Shown here piece by piece: positions 33,812 to 44,938 of a stretch of DNA of 64,000 nt. A program made the translations under genes and the position numbers. The notes beneath the pieces were generated by a model. The model had not been told where the DNA came from and did not search any database. It worked only from the letters and a program-made list of their open reading frames with translations. The stretch is taken from NCBI GenBank assembly GCA_021234155.1, contig JAJEKV010000014.1, positions 8,449,563 through 8,513,562 on the forward strand, written 5' to 3'. The stretch is from Isoetes taiwanensis. Lineage: Eukaryota > Streptophyta > Lycopodiopsida > Isoetales > Isoetaceae. Each line of letters starts with the position of its first letter. The stretch's first letter is position 1.

Positions 33812-35536
33812 CATTACGAACCAAAATTTTAGTACCAAAAATTTCGATTTGTATTCACATCAAACCATCGAGTATTAATGTAACAACAAATCTTGCCTCC
33901 CACGAGGCTATATACATGATGACTAATGATACGGATAACAAGATGACACAAAGATAACTATAAACACACGCCAGTATGCCCCCGGCCGACTATCAAACGG
34001 CGCGCACAAGCTTACACGTGTTAGTAACATGCATAAGAGTTATCCAATAGTGTCAACATGAAGCAACGACTGACGGACTGCAAGAACACACATACGGAAT
34101 CCACCACACGCACCATAGTATCTGCCAAGCAGACACACCCCGCCATATCTAGACAAGACGTGCTGCCTAGAACCCCGCTATTTGGTGGATCAGAGTGGGA
34201 GAAATCGCAAGCATCATAAGATCCTAGGCCGTTAGACTGTTGGTTCCGCCCATCACCGTCCCATACCAGTGATAAGGTTCACCTCACCAACACCGATGGA
34301 TCTTATCCGATAAGCCACGCTTATCCATATACATGCTATGCATAAACTCCCCGGAATAAGCACTCAATGTGCTCACCCTAGTATCGAGATACTCTAACAA
34401 TTGGAGCATCGGCTCCACAATGGATGCTCTGCTTTCAGCGGCGGCTGTTCGGTAGGGCGGATGAGGTTGTCCCATACCAACACCATAAGCCTACCTCACC
34501 AAAGACTCATAAAGCATCCCAAAGGACAAGCCCCAGCTCATCCTAGCAGAAGGAATAAGGAATTGCAAAAGAGAGTTTCAGGCCTTGTAGCAGCTAAACC
34601 GTTGTGCTAATTTAATAGCACTAGTCATAGCTGATGCTTTTAGCTTCAAGCAGTTCACAAGCAATATTTCTACAAGGCCTCCAGGAGCAGTTCATAAGAA
34701 AGCATCAATTTAAGGCAAGCCTTCATTTAATAACGGAGACTTTACCACAAGACTCATCTGGAGCTTTACAGTTCTACAGGTCATAAATTTTAAGTCTGTT
34801 TTCCAACGAGACCACCACTGTGGCAGAACCATTATCCGGCTCAGCCCAATTCGTGGCTCACCTGGAACTTAGCTCCCTCTGCAACAGCTGGACTCTTGCA
34901 CGATGCCTTCTCCACTTCTCCTTCGTTTCTTTCTGCAGTCGGCTAACCCCTCCTTCAGAGCAATTCGGTACCTCCACGATAGCAGGGCCTATCTTTTGTT
35001 GAAGGCCCCTGCCAACGTGGCAAGGCCACGTGGCGACCACCCAGGCCTCAGGTGGGTCTGCCGGATAGCAGATCCGGCCTGCCGCCCAACTCGTTCAGGC
35101 TGCCCGATAATCAGGTAGGTGGCATCCCCGATTTAGGGGTGCTCACCCTTTTAAATACCAATGGTTATTTAAAACCATTATAAGGCATTCCAAAGCTTAA
35201 AAGCCATTTACCCTTTAAATGACCCAATGGTTCTTTAAACCATTATAAGCTATTTGTTGCCTTAGCTTAGCATAACCTAAGCCCAACTTTTATTTCATGG
35301 GTTGCCCATTACATTATGTTCATAATGTACTTAGAGCAATCACGCAACTAAATTTATCATCCATAAATAGTTGCACCCCTAGTCTAGGATCTACTAGGTG
35401 CACCATACCCTAGGCTAGAGAACACATGCGACCATTACCCATCTATGGTCCAACTACCATAGAACATTCTATTATGCCAACATTAGCACGCATGCAAAAT
35501 TATTGACAATGGTCTGTAAATATTTTAGGCATAACA
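33812..35536 (-). repeat. E4 5' LTR
   Basis: Near-identical to 15771-17484, ending GGCATAACA, and followed by the ACTGT duplication at 35537-35541. Confidence 0.92.
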
Positions 35537-35541
35537 ACTGT

Positions 35542-36640
35542 TGGATGTTTCCGCAATAGTATGCATCAACACTTTTTCCTGGTCTTCCTTGTTCTTGGAA
35601 GTTTCAGTTTGAGGTTTATCTGCAGGGGTCTGCTTCTTTGGGCAAAAATCTTTGAAATGAGGTCCACCACATATATAGCAACCTCTTTTCGGGGCATTTG
35701 TCTTATTTTGAGTCGTACGTTGATATGTATTCTTGTTCCTGGTATTTGAGTCGGTACGATCGCCGTTGAATCTCACTCTTTTTGCCTCGTTATGATTTGC
35801 CTTATCAGTGTCGTGCTTGCCATTATTCTCTCGGGGGTAACCTTCCCATATATCATACTTCGCTCCTTGGGATTAAACTTTCTTTCTAATATCGCTTCAT
35901 TCAATGTTTGTGGTTCAAGGAGTCTAAGTTCTGCATACATTTCGTCCCTTAGCCCAGACATAAATTTCCTTGTTAATTCTTTATTGCTGCAACCTTCCAT
36001 TTGTACCGATAGGTGGTTAAATTTGCTTGTATACTCGTAAACAGATTCTCATTCCCCTTGTGTGAATATATCCCATTCCCTTCTCAAATCTACATAGTAA
36101 CTTGCAGGCAAATTATGATTTTCGAAGGCTCTTTTGAATTCCTGCCATGTCTTGATTACAAGAGCCATCCTCTTCCTTCCCTGCCACCAAATTCGAGCTA
36201 CATCTGTGAGATATTTATCCATTGCCCAACGTTTCTGCAACTCGGTTGCTCCAACTCTTTCAGTAAAAATTTTCCATGAAGCTAAGAATCCCATAACTAT
36301 AGAGGGACTCCTCTTTTCGCCTGAGAAAGTCGGCATGCTCTCCACTTTCTCAAACCACTTAGTCCTGGTTGAAGCATTAGCTGTATTGGGAAAATTTGGC
36401 GGAGAATTCATAGGCAAAGGCGGATTAACAGGCAGAGAATCATTTGGAAGTGGAGGCTGCTGGGAGCTACTAGGTAAAAATCCATAAAGTAATGCTATTT
36501 GCTTCAATTTGGTTTGATAGTCTTGCTCAGATGTGGGCGGTGGTAGAGCAATTTGATTAGCAATTTGCTTGGCTATAAAATCCGCAGTTATTAGCGCCTG
36601 CTGATACTGATTATCAGGAATATTGAAACGGTTGGCCATT
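35542..36640 (-). pseudogene. E1 gag remnant
   Basis: Minus-strand frames start near MANRFNIPDNQYQQALITA and pass through a Pro/Asn-rich linker to a retrotransposon gag domain (FEKVESMPTFSGEKRSP, WAMDKYLTDVARIWWQGRKR, WQEFKRAFENHNLP, then KELTRKFMSGLRDEM). They end in a zinc-binding CYICGGPHFKDFC motif. The gag fold is of Ty3/gypsy type. It is cut on its downstream side by E4, and the frame is broken. Confidence 0.82.
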
Positions 36641-36665
36641 GCACAGGATATAGAATGGAATCTAT

Positions 36666-36677
36666 GCTCTGATACCA
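36666..36677 (-). promoter_or_regulatory. E1 primer-binding site
   Basis: On the minus strand this reads TGGTATCAGAGC, exactly the initiator-Met tRNA primer complement, beside the E1 5' LTR. Confidence 0.9.
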
Positions 36678-36679
36678 AT

Positions 36680-37249
36680 TGGTACAGTTGAAGATATTGC
36701 AATAATGGAAAACCTCAGATTACAACCAGCAGTAGAATGAAGATTGAACAAAAGAAAATAGAATTCAATTATTTAGAAGTAAACAATCGGCATAGGCCTG
36801 TACAACTTGATAAGAGCTCTCTTTAACCACCCATCCGGGCTCAAGCACAAGAAATTTTTATCTTGTCTTTAACAAGGATCCACTAATCTCCGCTACAATA
36901 AATCTGTACTGGTAATCTGCATTCGTAACGACTATGGTTTGGTGTTCTGAAAGCTTAAACAGGAACGAGGGCTCTCAACAGTGCTGGGTCGAATGCTTTA
37001 GACAGAAACAAAGGTTTTGGCAAGGCTGGATCGAATGTTTTAGTTCAGATTTCTTCACATATTTATATAGATAGGAAAGCCTTTTCTTGGATCGACCTTT
37101 TAGCATCTTGGAAATAGCTTGCTAGGAAAAGGCAAAGTAAATCAGATAGATCAGAATCGGCAATGAATAACTAGGCGGCCTTTTCTGTGAGATTCGAGTA
37201 TTCTATACAGATCCGGATCAATTTCGAAAAACTGGGACAAGTTCTTTCG
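36680..37249 (-). repeat. E1 5' LTR, inner piece
   Basis: Matches 14544 to about 15100 of the 3' LTR (AACCTCAGATTACAACCAGC, CAATCGGCAT, CCACCCATCCGGGCTCAAGC). The match ends where E2 begins; the rest of this LTR is at 59376-59527. Confidence 0.87.
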
Positions 37250-37932
37250 GACATGCCATAACTTATATTCATAAGATACACTATTTTTACAATCAACAAT
37301 ACTAGAGAGAACAAATTTTTTAATCTCTTCTTGGAATCTTCTATATGCTGGGTTGTCTTCCAAGAACTTCTTCACTTGATTTGTACCAACTGTTCGCCCC
37401 AAGTTTCTAAGAATGTTGGTGGTCGTACCACCTTGAAGTGCCGCTATCAGGTCTTCATCCCTTCTATACGATGTGTAGGCCACAATGACGGCCAACCTGC
37501 CCTGTCATCTGTATGGGACTGCGAAGTCAAAGACGCTCAAAGCTATTGACCTCTTGACCAGGTGACATGGTCGATGTTCGGAGTCATCCGAGCATGCCTA
37601 CAAAATCCCGAGAGGGCAATGAGCATGAAGACTCCTTCTTCTCCCCGTGGGCTAAACTGGCAGTCTATGACTGCTATCCTTCCGTCGGTGAGGAGTGGAA
37701 GGTAAAACCTGAGGGCTTTGTCGTGTCCTCCCTCTGATGTCTCTTCTCTTGTTCTGATCCCGGTCATGTGCCTTCCGGAGTATTCGTCCACCGGTACTGC
37801 TATCAGGTCCATGTAGTCTGCAAGCATGGACCTGGAAGAGGTCAAGTTCATGCCACCTCTTTCTAACCCGGCTGGAGCTACTGATGAGGTGCCAGGCAGG
37901 AGCGCGCTTGTTGACTTTCCTCTGATGCCCAT
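37250..37932 (-). pseudogene. E2 ORF B, left-arm copy
   Basis: Starts MGIRGKSTSALLPGTSS just downstream of the ORF A stop, about 14 nt apart, which suggests a bicistronic arrangement. The content matches the right-arm copy at 58762-59253: a DLIAVPVDEYSGRH region, GRIAVIDCQFSPRGEE, TPNIDHV, then VAYTSYRRDEDLIAALQGG. I do not recognise it with confidence; see the right-arm entry. Fossil. Confidence 0.6.
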
Positions 37933-37938
37933 TCGCTC

Positions 37939-38860
37939 CTAGATTGCTATAAATTCCTCCTCCGAGGGTAGCTCTTGTTGTATCATCATCTGCCGAATGC
38001 CGATGTAAGCTTCAATGTCTGATGATGACTGGCCAGTGTAAGTGTGGGCCTCCCTGATGCTGATGGGGAAGTCCTGTGTCTCCCAGTCGATGAAGTCATC
38101 GAGGTCGGGCTGTTGCCATAGAATGTGCAGGAGCTCGTCCACCCTGTGGCCTCTGTCTCTGCACTCTGGGAGGTTCTTTATGTCGTGCAGTGTCAGGTAC
38201 TCCTCTCCTTGGACGATGACCGGGATTAGACTGGTGATGCCTAACCCAAGTGGAGGAGTTGTCCTCATTACCCCCAAACCTTCGCGAAGCCCTGAAGGTC
38301 TTCTTCTGCTTGTTGCTGTTCTTGTATGGGGTCGATGTCAATTATGTCTTCCACGTCGTCCCCTGTCCTTCCTCTGCCTCTTCCTCCTGCTCTGACCCTT
38401 CATACTCCAGGAGCATTTGCTCTTTTGCTTCTGTGGCCAAGGGTTCAATGTCCAGAGGTTGAATGGAGGGTTCACCTATCTGGATTTGGGCTCTATGGGA
38501 CAAAAAGATGGCTACATCAGCAGTATAAGAAAAATATCTCTTCCTACTTATGGATATGGTCATGTAACCTGGCATGCGAGCGGCTCTACTTTCTAAATAC
38601 TTGTCTATGTTTGGGATATCATTCAGAGCTGCACGGAGGGCTGTTCTAGGTGCAAAGTAGCCTATGCATGGGGAGAGTTCTACTAGAGAAGGCCCTCTCT
38701 TAGCATGAAACTCAGTCATGATCTCTTGGTAAAAGGGTGCGGCATTTATGGTGGCATCCACATCGATCTCTTTTTGAAAGACAGTGAAGATCGAGTTGAT
38801 GTCAGCCTCAACCACATGAGCAGTGGCACTGTATTATTGCCTGAATGATGAAGTGGCCAT
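37939..38860 (-). pseudogene. E2 ORF A, copy U1 (left arm)
   Basis: The longest ORF A context on the left. It includes the VEADINSIFTVFQKEIDVD region, SISRKRYFSYTADVAIFLSH, an acidic EYEGSEQEEEAEEGQG stretch and a C-terminal part (LLHILWQQPDLDDFIDWETQ, then SSDIEAYIGIRQMM) that the inner copies lack. Broken. Unrecognised family. Confidence 0.65.
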
Positions 38861-39750
38861 GATGCTAATGCAGATGGGGTTAACAAACAGATGTATAAGC
38901 GCCTCTGGGAACTGGAAAATGCCTTGGAGTGAGGAGTGATAGAGTAGGATGCAAATGAGGGTGGTGGTCATATTTATGGGCAAAACCCTAATTTGAGAAA
39001 TTTTTAGGATTTGGGAATGTCTATCACTTCAAGGTCCTTCTAAGCAATTGATAGGTAATCTAGGTCTAAAGTACATCCTAACGATCCTATTGCAACAAAT
39101 TCATCTAATTTGGAGGTAGTTGGGATGAATTAGGGCTAATTTACTTTGACTGGCATTTGGGCAAAAAGTGATTGTTTTGAGCCCCACCCCTCAGAGAGTG
39201 CGCCAGGGCCCTTTTCAAAAGTTTTTGAAAGTGCCTCTCGCGCATTGTGTGAGTGTTTGGCCATTGATCTATGCCTAGGCTTGTCCAAATTTAGAAACTA
39301 AGGGCACAGACTGCCGTAACTCGGCAAGATAAGTAGGATTCTGCCCTTATGTCATAATTTTAGAGCTATCTAGGACCCAAACAGGAGCCCACCCCTCATA
39401 GAGTGTGCCAGGACCCTTTTCAAAAGTTTTGAAAGCGCCTCTCGCGCACTGTGTGAGTGGTCTGAGTAAATTAGCCCTAATTCATCCCAACTGCCTCCAA
39501 ATTAGATGAATTTGTTGCAATAGGATCGTTAGGATGTACTTTAGACCTAGATTACCTACCAATTGCTTAGTAGGACCTTGAAGTGATAGACATTCCCAAA
39601 CCCTAAAAATTTCTCAAATTAGGTTTTTGCCTATAAATATGACCACCACCCCTCATTTGCATCCTACTTTATCACTCCTCACTCCACGGCGATTTTCCAG
39701 TTCTTAGAGGCATTTATACATCCGTTTGTTAACCCCATCTGCATTAGCAT
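38861..39750. promoter_or_regulatory. E2 head-to-head interval 1
   Basis: The shared upstream region of two divergent ORF A copies. A TATA-like sequence lies on each side (TATTTATG at 38971 for the minus copy, TATAAATA at 39632-39639 for the plus copy). Two direct repeats of about 71 bp sit inside at 39184-39255 and 39389-39459 (CCACCCCTCA..GAGTG.GCCAGG.CCCTTTTCAAAAG..GCGCA.TGTGTGAGTG). Confidence 0.7.
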
Positions 39751-40225
39751 CATGGCCACTTCATCATTCAGGCAATGGTACAGCGCCACTGCTCATGTAG
39801 TTAGGCTGACATCAACTCGATCTTCACTGTCTTTCAAACAGAGATTGATGTGCACCCTTTTACCGAGAGATCATGACTGAGTTCCATGCTAAGAGAGGGC
39901 TTTCTCTAGTAGAACCCCCCTCATGCATAGGCTACTTTGCACCTAGAACAGCCCTCCGTGCAGCTCTGAATGATATCTGGAGTATGAAGGGTCAGAGCAA
40001 GAGGAAGAGGCAGAGGAAGGACAGGGGTGCAACGTGGAAGATATAATCGACATCGACCCAATACAAGAACAGCAACAAGCAGAAGAAGACCTTCAGGGCT
40101 TCGACGAAGGTTTGAGGGTAACGAGGACAACTCCTCCACTTGGGTTAGGCATCACCAGTCTAAACCCAGTCATCGTCCAAGGAGAGGAGTTTTGTATTTG
40201 CACGACATAAAGAACCTCCTAGAGT
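39751..40225 (+). pseudogene. E2 ORF A, copy U2
   Basis: Begins MATSSFRQWYSATAHV like the other copies and keeps the downstream acidic-region sequence, but it is shorter and broken. It runs into tail-to-tail junction 1 near 40190-40250. Confidence 0.7.
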
Positions 40226-40229
40226 GCAG

Positions 40230-40913
40230 AGATAGAGACTGTGCCAGGTACTCCTCTCCTTGGACGATGACCGAGGTTAGACTGGTGATGCCTAACCCAA
40301 GTGAAGGAGCTGTCCTCGTTACCCTCAAACCTTCGTCGAAGCCCTGAAGGTCTTCTTCTGCTTGTTGCTGTTCTTGTATGGGGTCGATGTCGATTATGTC
40401 TTCCACGTCGTACCCCTGTCCTTCCTCTGCCTCTTCCTCCTGCTCTGACCCTTCATACTCCAGGAGCATTTGCTCTTTTGCTTCTGTGGCCAAGGGTTCA
40501 ATGTCCAGAGGTTGAATGGAGGGTTCACCTATCTGGATTTGGGCTCTATGGGACAAAAAGATGGCTACAGCAGCAGTATAAGAAAAATATCTCTTCCTAC
40601 TTATGGATATGGTCATGTAACCTGGCATGCGAGCGGCTCTATGTTCTAAATACTTGTCTATGTTTGGGATATCATCCAGAGCTGCACGGAGGGCTAATCT
40701 AGGTGCAAAGTAGCCCATGCATGGGGAGAGTTCTACTAGAGAAGGCCATCTCTTAGCATGAAACTCAGTCATGATCTCTTGGTAAAAGGGTGTGGCATTT
40801 AAGGTGGCATCCACATCGATCTCTTTTTGAAAGACAGTGAAGATCGAGTTGATGTCAGCCTCAGCCACATGAGCAGTGGCACTGTGCCATTGCCTGAATG
40901 ATGAAGTGGCCAT
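40230..40913 (-). CDS. E2 ORF A, copy U3
   Basis: An open minus-strand frame beginning MATSSFRQWHSATAHVAEAD. Features are the SIFTVFQKEIDVDATLNATP region, a basic SISRKRYFSYTAAVAIFLSH stretch, an acidic EYEGSEQEEEAEEGQG, and VEDIIDIDPIQEQQQAEED. It ends in the tail-to-tail junction, where it reads into the opposite strand of the neighbouring copy. It encodes the same protein as U4 over about 235 residues. No known domain is recognised. A TATA box (minus strand) is at 41025-41032. Confidence 0.7.
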
Positions 40914-41725
40914 GATGCTAATGCAGATGGGGTTAACAAACAGATGTATAAGCGCCTCTGGGAACTGGAAAATCGCCTTGGAGTGAGGAGTGATAGAGTA
41001 GGATGCAAATGAGGGTGGTGGTCATATTTATAGGCAAAACCCTAATTTGAGAAATTTTTAGGATTTGGGAATGTTCATCTAATTTGGAGGTAGTTGGGAT
41101 GAATTAGGGTTAATTTACTTTGACTACTCACACAGTGCACCAGAGGCGCTTTCAAAACTTTTGAAAAGGATCATGGCGCACTCTATGAGGGGTGGGCTCC
41201 TGTTTGGGTCCTAGATAGCTCTAAAATTGTGATATAAGGGCAGAATCCTACTTATCTCGCCGAGTTATGGCGGTATGGGCTCTTAGTTTCTAAATTTGGA
41301 CAAGTCTAGGCATAGATCAATGGCCAAACACTCACACAATGTGCGAGAGGCACTTTCAAAAACTTTTGAAAAGGGCCTTGGCGCACTCTGTGAGGGGTGG
41401 GGCTCAAAATAGTCACTTTTTGGCCAAATGCCAGTCAAAGTAAATTAGCCCTAATTCATCCCAACTACCTCCAAATTAGATGAATTTGTTGCAATAGGAT
41501 CGTTAGGATGTACTTTAGACCTAGATTACCTACCAATTGCTTAGTAGGACCTTGAAGTGATAGACATTCCCAAACCCTAAAAATTTCTCAAATTAGGTTT
41601 TTGCCTATAAATATGACCACCACCCCTCATTTGCATCCTACTTTATCACTCCTCACTCCACGGCGATTTTCCAGTTCTTAGAGGCATTTATACATCCGTT
41701 TGTTAACCCCATCTGCATTAGCATC
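40914..41725. promoter_or_regulatory. E2 head-to-head interval 2
   Basis: Divergent upstream region with TATA boxes at 41025-41032 (minus) and 41606-41613 (plus). The paired 70-bp direct repeats are here in the opposite orientation to intervals 1 and 3 (near 41125-41192 and 41329-41400). Confidence 0.7.
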
Positions 41726-42547
41726 ATGGCCACTTCATCATTCAGGCAATGGCACAGTGCCACTGCTCATGTGGCTGAGGCTGACATCAACTCGATCTTC
41801 ACTGTCTTTCAAAAAGAGATCGATGTGGATGCCACCTTAAATGCCACACCCTTTTACCAAGAGATCATGACTGAGTTTCATGCTAAGAGATGGCCTTCTC
41901 TAGTAGAACTCTCCCCATGCATGGGCTACTTTGCACCTAGATTAGCCCTCCGTGCAGCTCTGGATGATATCCCAAACATAGACAAGTATTTAGAACATAG
42001 AGCCGCTCGCATGCCAGGTTACATGACCATATCCATAAGTAGGAAGAGATATTTTTCTTATACTGCTGCTGTAGCCATCTTTTTGTCCCATAGAGCCCAA
42101 ATCCAGATAGGTGAACCCTCCATTCAACCTCTGGACATTGAACCCTTGGCCACAGAAGCAAAAGAGCAAATGCTCCTGGAGTATGAAGGGTCAGAGCAGG
42201 AGGAAGAGGCAGAGGAAGGACAGGGGTACGACGTGGAAGACATAATCGACATCGACCCCATACAAGAACAGCAACAAGCAGAAGAAGACCTTCAGGGCTT
42301 CGACGAAGGTTTGAGGGTAACGAGGACAGCTCCTTCACTTGGGTTAGGCATCACCAGTCTAACCTCGGTCATCGTCCAAGGAGAGGAGTACCTGGCACAG
42401 TCTCTATCTCTGCACTCTAGGAGGTTCTTTATGTCGTGCAGCGTCAGGTACTCCTCTCCTTGGACGATGACTGGGTTTAGACTGGTGATGCCTAACCCAA
42501 GTGGAGGAGTTGTCCTCGTTACCCTCAAACCTTCGTCGAAGCCCTGA
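41726..42547 (+). CDS. E2 ORF A, copy U4
   Basis: The frame is open from MATSSFRQWHSATAHVAEAD, about 120 nt downstream of a TATA box (41606-41613), to beyond the second tail-to-tail junction near 42395-42455. After the junction the last ~40 residues (SPWTMTGFRLVMPNPSGG) are a translation of the wrong strand of U5. The leading ~235 residues equal those of U3. The acidic C-terminal part and basic middle could suit a nucleic-acid-associated or structural protein, but no family is recognised. Confidence 0.7.
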   Translation: MATSSFRQWHSATAHVAEADINSIFTVFQKEIDVDATLNATPFYQEIMTEFHAKRWPSLVELSPCMGYFAPRLALRAALDDIPNIDKYLEHRAARMPGYMTISISRKRYFSYTAAVAIFLSHRAQIQIGEPSIQPLDIEPLATEAKEQMLLEYEGSEQEEEAEEGQGYDVEDIIDIDPIQEQQQAEEDLQGFDEGLRVTRTAPSLGLGITSLTSVIVQGEEYLAQSLSLHSRRFFMSCSVRYSSPWTMTGFRLVMPNPSGGVVLVTLKPSSKP

Positions 42548-43113
42548 AGGTCTTCTTCTGCTTGTTGCTGTTCTTGTATGGGGTCGATGTCGATTATGTC
42601 TTCCACGTCGTACCCCTGTCCTTCCTCTGCCTCTTCCTCCTGCTCTGACCCTTCATACTCCAGGAGCATTTGCTCTTTTGCTTCTGTGGCCAAGGGTTCA
42701 ATGTCCAGAGGTTGAATGGAGGGTTCACCTAGCTGGATTTGGGCTCTATGGGACAAAAAGATGGTTACAGCAGCAGTATAAGAAAAATATCTCTTCCTAC
42801 TTATAGATATGGTCATGTAATCTGGCATGCGAGCTGCTCTATTTTCTAAATACTTGTCTATGTTTGGGGTATCATTCAGAGCTGCACGGAGTGCTGTTCT
42901 AGGTGCAAAGTAGCCTATGCATGGGGGGAGTTCTACTAGAGAAGGCCCTCTCTTAGCATGGAACTCAGTCATGATCTCTTGGTAAAAGGGTGTGGCATTT
43001 ATGGTGGCATCCACATCAATCTCTTTTTGAAAGACAGTGAAGATCGAGTTAATGTCAGCCTCAACCACATGAGCAGTGGCACTGTACCATTGCCTGAATG
43101 ATGAAGTGGCCAT
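42420..43113 (-). CDS. E2 ORF A, copy U5
   Basis: Open on the minus strand from MATSSFRQWYSATAHVVEAD to LTLHDIKNLLECRDRD at the tail-to-tail junction, with an antisense tail beyond it to 42292. Closest to U6 in sequence (shared ENRAARMPDYMTISIS and IQLGEPS variants). A TATA box on the minus strand is at 43226-43233. Confidence 0.7.
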
Positions 43114-44004
43114 GATGCTAATGCAGATGGGGTTAACAAACGGATGTATAAATGCCTCTAAGAACTGGAAAATCGCCGTGGAGTGAGGAGTGATAAAGTA
43201 GGATGCAAATGAGGGGTGGTGGTCATATTTATAGGCAAAAACCTAATTTGAGAAATTTTTAGGGTTTGGGAATGTCTATCACTTCAAGGTCCTACTAAGC
43301 AATTGGTAGGTAATCTAGGTCTAAAGTACATCCTAACGATCCTATTGCAACAAATTCATCTAATTTGGAGGTAGTTGGGATGAATTAGGGCTAATTTACT
43401 TTGACTGGCATTTGGGCAAAAAGTGACTATTTTGAGCCCCACCCCTCACAGAGTGCGCCAAGGCCCTTTTCAAAAGTTTTTGAAAGTGCCTCTCGCGCAT
43501 TGTGTGAGTGTTTGGCCATTGATCTATGTCTAGGCTTGTCCAAATTTAGAAACTAAGGGCACAGACCGCTGTAACTCGGAGAGATAAGTAGGATTCTGCC
43601 CTTATATCATAATTTTCGAGCTATCTAGGACCCAAACAAGAGCCCACCCCTCATAGAGTGCGTCAGGACCCTTTTCAAAAGTTTTGAAAGCGCCTCTCAC
43701 GCACTGTGTGAGTGTCTGAGTAAATTAGCCCTAATTCATCCCAACTGCCTCCAAATTAGATGAATTTGTTGCAATAGGATCGTTAGGATGTATTTTAGAC
43801 CTAGATTACCTACCAATTGCTTAGTAGGACCTTCAAGTGATAGACATTCCCAAATCCTAAAAATTTCTCAAATTAGGGTTTTGCCTATAAATATGACCAC
43901 CACCCTCATTTGCATCCTACTCTATCAGTCCTCACTCCAAGGCGATTTTCCAGTTCCCAAAGGCGCTTATACATCTGTTTGTTAACCCCATCTGCATTAG
44001 CATC
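43114..44004. promoter_or_regulatory. E2 head-to-head interval 3
   Basis: Same plan as interval 1: TATA boxes at 43226-43233 (minus) and 43886-43893 (plus), and two direct repeats at about 43438-43508 and 43646-43713 in the same orientation as interval 1. Confidence 0.7.
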
Positions 44005-44938
44005 ATGGCCACTTCATCATTCAGGCAATGGCACAGTGCCACTGCTCATGTGGCTGAGGCTGACATTAACTCGATCTTCACTGTCTTTCAAAAAGAGATT
44101 GATGTGGATGCCACCATAAATGCCACACCCTTTTACCAAGAGATCATGACTGAGTTCCATGCTAAGAGAGGGCCTTCTCTAGTAGAACTCCCCTCATGCA
44201 TAGGCTACTTTGCATCTAGAACAGCCCTCCGTGCAGCTCTGAATGATACCCCAAACATAGACAAGTATTTAGAAAATAGAGCAGCTCGCATGCCAGATTA
44301 CATGACCATATCTATAAGTAGGAAGAGATATTTTTCTTATACTGCTGCTGTAACCATCTTTTTGTCCCATAGAGCCCAAATCCAGCTAGGTGAACCCTCC
44401 ATTCAACCTCTGGACATTGAACCCTTGGCCACAGAAGCAGAATAGCAAATGCTTCTGGAGTATGAAGGGTCAGAGCAAGAGGAAGAGGCAGAGGAAGGAC
44501 AGGGGTGCGACGTGGAAGACATAATCGATATCGACCCAATACAAGAACAGCAACAAGTAGAAGAAGACCTTCAGGGCTTCGATGAAGGTTTGAGGGTAAC
44601 GAGGACAGCTCCTCCACTTGGGTTAGGCATCACCAGTCTAACCCCGGTCATCATCCAAGGAGAGGAGTACCTGACGCTGCACGACATAAAGAACCTCCTG
44701 GAGTGCAGAGTTAGAGGCTACATGGTGGATGAGCTCCTGCACCTTCTATGGCAACAGCCCGACCTCGATGACTTCATCGACTGGGAGACACAGGACTTCC
44801 CCATCATCATCAGGGAGGCCCACACTTACACTGGCCAGTCATCATCAGACATTGAAGCTTACACCGACATTCGGCCTCGGAGGAGGAATTTATAGCCATC
44901 TAGGAGCGGATGGGCATCAGAGGAAAGACAACAAGCGG
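44005..44938 (+). pseudogene. E2 ORF A, copy U6 (right arm)
   Basis: Begins MATSSFRQWHSATAHVAEAD and keeps the C-terminal part (LLWQQPDLDDFIDWETQDFP) seen in U1, followed by the start of ORF B (MGIRGKTTSG at 44910). Similarity to the left arm stops at 44938, where a 13.8-kb foreign segment begins. Broken. Confidence 0.7.

Larger units (their letters stand above)
15771..35536 (-). mobile_element. E4: Ty3/gypsy chromovirus inserted in E1
   Basis: LTRs of about 1.7 kb (15771-17484 and 33812-35536) with tips TGTTA/TAACA, flanked by ACTGT. Element order on the minus strand: 5' LTR, primer site, gag, protease, reverse transcriptase, RNase H, integrase, chromodomain, polypurine tract, 3' LTR. Its gag is interrupted by the E5 insertion (21597-33246). 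Outside that insertion the visible pol frame is long and open. The LTR pair differs by scattered substitutions and small indels, so it is not brand new. Fossil because of the insertion. Confidence 0.93.

Noticed and set aside
40301-40702. 133-residue frames antisense to ORF A (also 41937-42338 and the 42501-42806 type)
   Set aside because: Exact antisense of the ORF A copies; the TATA boxes and the MATSS start support the sense strand.
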